DNA from: Microbacterium sp. cf046
GTDB taxonomy: Bacteria; Actinomycetota; Actinomycetes; Actinomycetales; Microbacteriaceae
NCBI RefSeq assembly: GCF_900114345.1
Contig: NZ_FOZJ01000002.1
Location: forward strand, 1,240,001-1,304,000
DNA: 64,000 nucleotides
Direction of reading: 5' to 3'
Shown: piece after piece, positions 60,505 to 64,000 of the stretch
Layout: each line of letters begins with the position of its first letter
Position numbering within the stretch: position 1 is the first letter of the stretch
The notes under the pieces: generated by a model
The model's input: the letters and a program-made list of their open reading frames with translations, nothing else
The model's database searches: none
Told to the model about the DNA's origin: nothing
Made by a program: the position numbers and the translations under genes

Positions 60505-61766
60505 GCGGCACGACAACCGAAGCGGCGCCGAGCCCGGTCGCGAGCGACCTGATCGGCAGCGGCGTCGAAGGCGGCCTGACCGACCAGATCAAGGCATGGT
60601 GGCAGCGCGTCCGCGGCGGCGACATGGGCGCCCTGCCCGCTGTCGGCGGCCTGATCGTCCTCAGCCTGCTGTTCACGGTCCTGAGTCCGTTCTTCCTCAC
60701 CGAGCGCAACTTCGCGAACCTGCTGAACCAGGCCGCCCCGCTCGTCGTGCTCGGCATGGCGCTGGTGTTCGTCCTGCTGCTGGGCGAGATCGACCTCTCC
60801 GCCGGCGTCACGGGCGGCGTCGGCATGGCGCTGTTCGTCGTCCTCAACGCGCAGTTCGGCATTCCCTGGCCGCTCGCCCTGCTCCTCGGCTTCGGGTTCG
60901 GCTTCCTCACCGGTGCGCTCATCGGTTTCTTCGTGGCGAGGGTCGGCATCCCGTCGTTCGTCGTCACGTTGGGCCTGTTCCTGGGTTACCAGGGCCTCGC
61001 GCTCGTCGTCATCGGCCCGGGCGGACTGTTCCGCATCGAGGTCCCGGAGCTGATCGCGCTGCAGAACGGCAACCTGCCGGTCTGGGGCGGCTGGGCCATG
61101 CTCCTGATCATCCTGGCCATCTCGGCGGGCACCTCGTTCTACGACCGGGCGCGCCGGACGAAAGCGGGTGTGCCCAACCGCGCCATCTCGCTCGTCTGGA
61201 TCAAGCTCGGGGTCATCGCCGTCCTCGGTGGCGCATTCGTGTTCGTGCTCAACCAGAACCGCGGACAGTCGGTCAACGAGGTGGCCGGCGTCCCGATCAT
61301 CGTGCCCATCGTGCTTCTGATCCTGTGGATCGGCACCTTCGTGCTGGACCGCACGAAGTTCGGACGCTACGTCTACGCGATCGGCGGCAACGCAGAGGCC
61401 GCTCGCCGCTCCGGTGTGAAGGTGCGCTGGATCAAGTGGTGGGCGTTCGTGATCTGCTCCTCGCTCGCAGTCGCCGCGATGCTGTTCAGCGTCTCGCGCG
61501 TCGGCTCGGTCGATGCCACGGTCGGTCGCGACATCGTGCTGAGCGGCGTGGCCGCCGCTGTCGTCGGTGGTGTCAGCCTCTTCGGCGGACGCGGACGGCT
61601 CATGAACGCGGCGATCGGCGCCCTCGTGATCGCGGTGATCACGAACGGGCTCGGCCTGCTCAACCTGCCCGCAGGCTTCAACCTGATGGTCACCGGCGCC
61701 GTGCTGATCCTCGCGGCGACCGTCGACGCCCTCTCGCGGCTCAGGTCGGGTGGAGCGCGGGTCTAG
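60501..61766 (+). CDS. Sugar ABC transporter permease 2 (XylH type)
   Basis: A 421-aa CUT2 permease with about ten helices: LLLGEIDLSAGVTGGVG, VGIPSFVVTLGLFLGYQG, VYAIGGNAEAARRSGVKV and GGVSLFGGRGR. It aligns along its length with permease 1, including the long N-terminal hydrophilic part and the RVRGGDMGALP segment (RVRGGDLGSLP in permease 1). The GTG at 60501 overlaps the ATPase stop. A 16-bp terminator-like hairpin follows. Confidence 0.93.
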   Translation: MSGTTTEAAPSPVASDLIGSGVEGGLTDQIKAWWQRVRGGDMGALPAVGGLIVLSLLFTVLSPFFLTERNFANLLNQAAPLVVLGMALVFVLLLGEIDLSAGVTGGVGMALFVVLNAQFGIPWPLALLLGFGFGFLTGALIGFFVARVGIPSFVVTLGLFLGYQGLALVVIGPGGLFRIEVPELIALQNGNLPVWGGWAMLLIILAISAGTSFYDRARRTKAGVPNRAISLVWIKLGVIAVLGGAFVFVLNQNRGQSVNEVAGVPIIVPIVLLILWIGTFVLDRTKFGRYVYAIGGNAEAARRSGVKVRWIKWWAFVICSSLAVAAMLFSVSRVGSVDATVGRDIVLSGVAAAVVGGVSLFGGRGRLMNAAIGALVIAVITNGLGLLNLPAGFNLMVTGAVLILAATVDALSRLRSGGARV

Positions 61767-61780
61767 CGACACGCGCCTGA

Positions 61781-61817
61781 CAGAACGCCGGGGCCGAGTT
61801 TCGGTCCCGGCGTTCTG
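61781..61817 (+). terminator. Terminator-like hairpin after importer operon 2
   Basis: CAGAACGCCGGGGCCG (61781-61796) pairs with 61802-61817 over 16 bp with one G-T wobble and a 5-nt loop. It lies 14 bp after the permease stop. There is no U-run. Confidence 0.7.
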
Positions 61818-61826
61818 CGTGCGCCC

Positions 61827-61900
61827 GGGAGTGCATTGAACTTCCGGCTCACACACCCCTGAGCGCTGAGGTATGTGAGCCGGAAGTTCAATAGCGCTCC
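61827..61900. repeat. Inverted repeat of the ATTGAACTTCCGGCTCACA family
   Basis: Arms at 61835-61857 and 61870-61892 match at 22 of 23 positions (ATTGAACTTCCGGCTCACA plus four), around a 12-nt centre containing AGCGCT. The arm matches the inverted repeat at 43418-43574, where the centre is instead filled by tandem repeats. It lies between the importer terminator and the methyltransferase gene. Confidence 0.85.
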
Positions 61901-61940
61901 TGATGCGCCTTTCCGACCAGCCCTGCGCGAGACTGTCCAG

Positions 61941-63095
61941 GTGCCGCCACCCCCCTACTCGCCCGATGCGCTCCGCCGCCGTCCCGATGTCGAAGGCCCC
62001 GACCTGCTGGCTTCGGATGCCGCCGACCGCCTGATCCTCGACGAATCCGCCGCCGCACGGGACACCGCGGCGGACGGCATGATCGTCGTGATCGGCGACG
62101 AGTACGGCGCCCTGACGCTCGGGGCAGCGGATGCCGGTGCCACCGGCATCCGCGTCCACCAGGACTCCCTGGCCGGAGAGCGCGCGCTCGCCGCGAATGC
62201 GGAGGCCGCCGAACTCGGGGGTGCATTCCGCTCCCTGCCACTCGATGCGACCCTCGTCGCGGGCGCGACGGTGATCCTGGTGCGCCTTCCGAGAGCCCTC
62301 GACGCCCTCGATGACATCGCGGGCCTCATCGCCGCGCACGCCGACCCCGGCGTGACCGTGTTCGCGGGCGGCCGGATCAAGCACATGACCCTCGCCATGA
62401 ATGAAGTCCTGCGTCGACGCTTCGCGACCGTGGACGTCTCGCACGCGCGCCAGAAGTCCCGGGTGCTCATCGCGCGCGGGCCGCACGACGGCGCGGATCC
62501 GCGGCCCCGCACCGCGCTGCACGCGGCTCCCGGCCTCGACGCCCCGATCACGATCTGCGCGCTCGGCGGCGCGTTCGCGGGAACGGGCATCGACATCGGC
62601 ACCAGGTTCCTGCTCGACCAGCTCGCGACCGCGGGCGCCGACGAACTCGACGGTCGCAGCGGTGATGTCATCGACCTCGCCTGCGGGACCGGAGTCATCG
62701 CGACCTGGCTGGCGCTGCGGCAGCCCGCACTGCACGTCCTCGCGAGCGATCGATCAGCAGCCGCGGTCACCTCCGCGCAGGCCACGGTCGCAGCCAACGG
62801 CGTCGCCGAACGCGTCCGGGTCGTCCGCGCGCTTGGCCTCGAGTCCCGACCGGACGCCAGCGCGAGACTCATCGCGCTCAATCCCCCGTTCCACGCCGGC
62901 ACCGCCGTCCCGATGACGGGAGTCGCGGACCCGCTGTTCGCCGACGCCGGTCGTGTCCTCGCCCCCGGCGGCGAGCTGTGGGCGGTGTGGAACTCGTCGC
63001 TTCAGTACCGAGCAGCCCTGGACCGGCTGGTCGGGCCGACCCGCCAGATCGCGCGCAACGCGAAGTTCACCGTGACGGTGTCCACCCGCCGCTGA
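61941..63095 (+). CDS. Class I SAM-dependent methyltransferase, RsmC/RlmG-like
   Basis: A 384-aa two-domain methyltransferase. The N-terminal half is a degenerate methyltransferase-like domain (DRLILDESA, MIVVIGDEYGALTLG). The C-terminal half holds the active SAM site (VIDLACGTGVIATWLAL), ASDRSAAAV and the base-methylation motif IALNPPFH. RsmC and RlmG, which methylate guanines in rRNA, share this layout. The start is uncertain: the frame is open from a GTG at 61875 inside the inverted repeat, but GTG 61941 lies just before the conserved DALRRRPDVEGPDLLA block. The 3' end overlaps the sirtuin gene by 29 bp. Confidence 0.85.
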   Translation: MPPPPYSPDALRRRPDVEGPDLLASDAADRLILDESAAARDTAADGMIVVIGDEYGALTLGAADAGATGIRVHQDSLAGERALAANAEAAELGGAFRSLPLDATLVAGATVILVRLPRALDALDDIAGLIAAHADPGVTVFAGGRIKHMTLAMNEVLRRRFATVDVSHARQKSRVLIARGPHDGADPRPRTALHAAPGLDAPITICALGGAFAGTGIDIGTRFLLDQLATAGADELDGRSGDVIDLACGTGVIATWLALRQPALHVLASDRSAAAVTSAQATVAANGVAERVRVVRALGLESRPDASARLIALNPPFHAGTAVPMTGVADPLFADAGRVLAPGGELWAVWNSSLQYRAALDRLVGPTRQIARNAKFTVTVSTRR

Positions 63096-63798
63096 GCACT
63101 TCGTCGACCCAGATCGGGACGATCTCGCTCGCCCGACCGGCACGAGCGTCATCGAAGGGCACGACGGCGTCGCTGGGCTCGAGGTTGAGCTCCACGGTCC
63201 GCGCGCGGAACGCCGCGGCCAGCGCGACGTACCCCGCAGCCGGATAGACCGCGCCCGACGTGCCGATCGAGACGAACACGTCGCATGCGACGACGGCGTT
63301 CTCGATCCGGTCGAGGTCGTACGGCAGCTCCCCGAACCAGACCACGTCGGGGCGCAGCATCCGTTCGCCGCATTCGGGGCAACGTGGTCGATCCTCCAGA
63401 TCGCCCTCCCACTCCGGGCGGGCTCCGCAGGAGACGCAGAGTGCCCGCCGCAGCTCGCCGTGCATGTGCACCAGATTGCGACTGCCCGCCCGCTCGTGGA
63501 GGTCGTCGACGTTCTGGGTCACCACGAGCAGGTGATCGCCCAGCGCCCCCTCCAGCCGCGCGAGCGCGCGGTGCGCGGCGTTCGGGACGGCGGATGCCGC
63601 ACCACGTCGGCGGTCGTCGTAGAAGCGGAGCACGGCGACCGGGTCGCGTTCGTATCCCTCCGGCGTCGCGACGTCCTCCACCCTGTGGCCCTCCCAGAGG
63701 CCGCCGGCGTCGCGGAAGGTCGGCACGCCGCTGTCGGCCGAGATCCCGGCGCCGGTCAGCACGACGACACGCGGAAATGCGGGTGGGGCTCCGGTCAC
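63067..63798 (-). CDS. cobB: NAD-dependent protein deacylase (sirtuin)
   Basis: A 243-aa sirtuin that removes acyl groups from lysine using NAD+. Motifs are [40 protein letters not shown] with the catalytic His, and two zinc CxxC pairs (CVSCG, CPECG). Tyr60 and Arg63 in FYDDRRR fit the YxxR pair that marks class III desuccinylase/demalonylase sirtuins. The GTG at 63798 overlaps the ligase stop by 4 nt. The 3' end overlaps the methyltransferase gene. Confidence 0.94.
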   Translation of the reverse strand: MTGAPPAFPRVVVLTGAGISADSGVPTFRDAGGLWEGHRVEDVATPEGYERDPVAVLRFYDDRRRGAASAVPNAAHRALARLEGALGDHLLVVTQNVDDLHERAGSRNLVHMHGELRRALCVSCGARPEWEGDLEDRPRCPECGERMLRPDVVWFGELPYDLDRIENAVVACDVFVSIGTSGAVYPAAGYVALAAAFRARTVELNLEPSDAVVPFDDARAGRASEIVPIWVDEVLSGGWTPSR

Positions 63799-64000
63799 CG
63801 CAGCAGCTCCCGCAGGCTCTGGATCGTATCGGCCTCGTCGGGTCGCTTGTCCGGCCGATAGCCCTTCACGCGCGCGAAGCGCAACGCGACGCCGCCGGGA
63901 TACCTCGTGGACCGCTGCACCCCGTCGATCGCGATCTCCACGACGGTGACGGGTCTCACGTGCACGGCGTAGTCGCTGCGGCCGGTCTGGATCGACGGGA
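63795..64000 (-). CDS. ATP-dependent DNA ligase, C-terminal part (partial, runs off right edge)
   Basis: Only the last 68 codons are present. The visible end ([40 protein letters not shown]) matches the OB-fold motif VI region of actinobacterial ATP-dependent DNA ligases of the LigB group. These seal nicks and are accessory to the NAD-dependent LigA. The stop overlaps the sirtuin start by 4 nt (GTGA), so the two proteins are co-translated. The catalytic KxDG part lies outside the window. Confidence 0.85.
   Translation of the reverse strand, partial: PSIQTGRSDYAVHVRPVTVVEIAIDGVQRSTRYPGGVALRFARVKGYRPDKRPDEADTIQSLRELLR

Noticed and set aside
60429..62735. 768-codon minus-strand frame opposite the importer permease
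   Set aside because: Composition is Glu/Arg/Asp/His-rich shadow of a membrane protein gene, and the opposite strand has clear CUT2 permease motifs.

Overview
The window is very GC-rich DNA (about 70% by eye). It looks like a chromosomal segment of a high-GC actinobacterium, most likely family Microbacteriaceae and perhaps Microbacterium. The family and genus are inferences from three things: codon and protein character, conserved blocks (tRNA-Gln/glmU/prs; rsmI diverging from pmt; metG, tatD, ksgA and ispE on one strand), and start-site style. At about twenty gene heads a TAnnnT -10 hexamer ends 5-8 nt before the ATG or GTG, so leaderless mRNAs appear to dominate. The genes with clear Shine-Dalgarno leaders are mostly transport, regulatory and envelope genes. 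I see no phage, insertion sequence, CRISPR array or rRNA.

Layout. 1-5.2 kb: hexuronate catabolism (a fructuronate-reductase-type dehydrogenase cut by the left edge, then uxaC), its LacI-type regulator and gnd, with two matching 18-bp operators. 5.2-8.6 kb: an FAD oxidase, CorA and an SDR. 8.65-16.4 kb: a possible envelope module made of a MacB-type ABC exporter, an OmpR-type two-component system, and a flavinylation cassette (FMN-binding lipoprotein, ApbE, membrane reductase). CTATG/CATAG repeats at an 11-bp step lie next to both the regulator gene and the flavin cassette. 16.6-19.2 kb: prs, glmU and tRNA-Gln. 19.2-24.5 kb: a MarR regulator, a zinc-ribbon SDR, small proteins, an ABC-F ATPase and GrpB. 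24.6-27.8 kb: a four-gene osmoprotectant (OpuC-type) importer.

28-38.5 kb: ispE, ksgA, tatD, metG and rsmI on the minus strand, interspersed with an aldo/keto reductase, a Stealth phosphotransferase, a metallophosphoesterase and a sugar MFS transporter. 38.5-44.2 kb: protein O-mannosyltransferase, a YyaL-type thioredoxin-domain protein, an aldo/keto reductase with an ArsR regulator, and a repeat-filled intergenic region. 44.3-53.7 kb: an HrpA-type helicase, a quinone oxidoreductase, MetY, AraD, a Gfo/Idh oxidoreductase and a NYN-LOTUS protein. 53.7-61.8 kb: a ROK regulator and two complete, paralogous xylose/ribose-type ABC importers. 61.9-64 kb: a methyltransferase, a sirtuin and the C-terminal end of an ATP-dependent DNA ligase.

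Sugar use links several parts: hexuronate isomerisation, gnd, AraD, the MFS transporter and the two importers. Many co-directional genes overlap by 4 nt (GTGA or ATGA), which implies translational coupling. Non-coding DNA carries several elaborate palindromes and tandem repeats. One short palindromic element has apparently inserted, with an 8-bp direct repeat, into the reading frame of the exporter ATPase.
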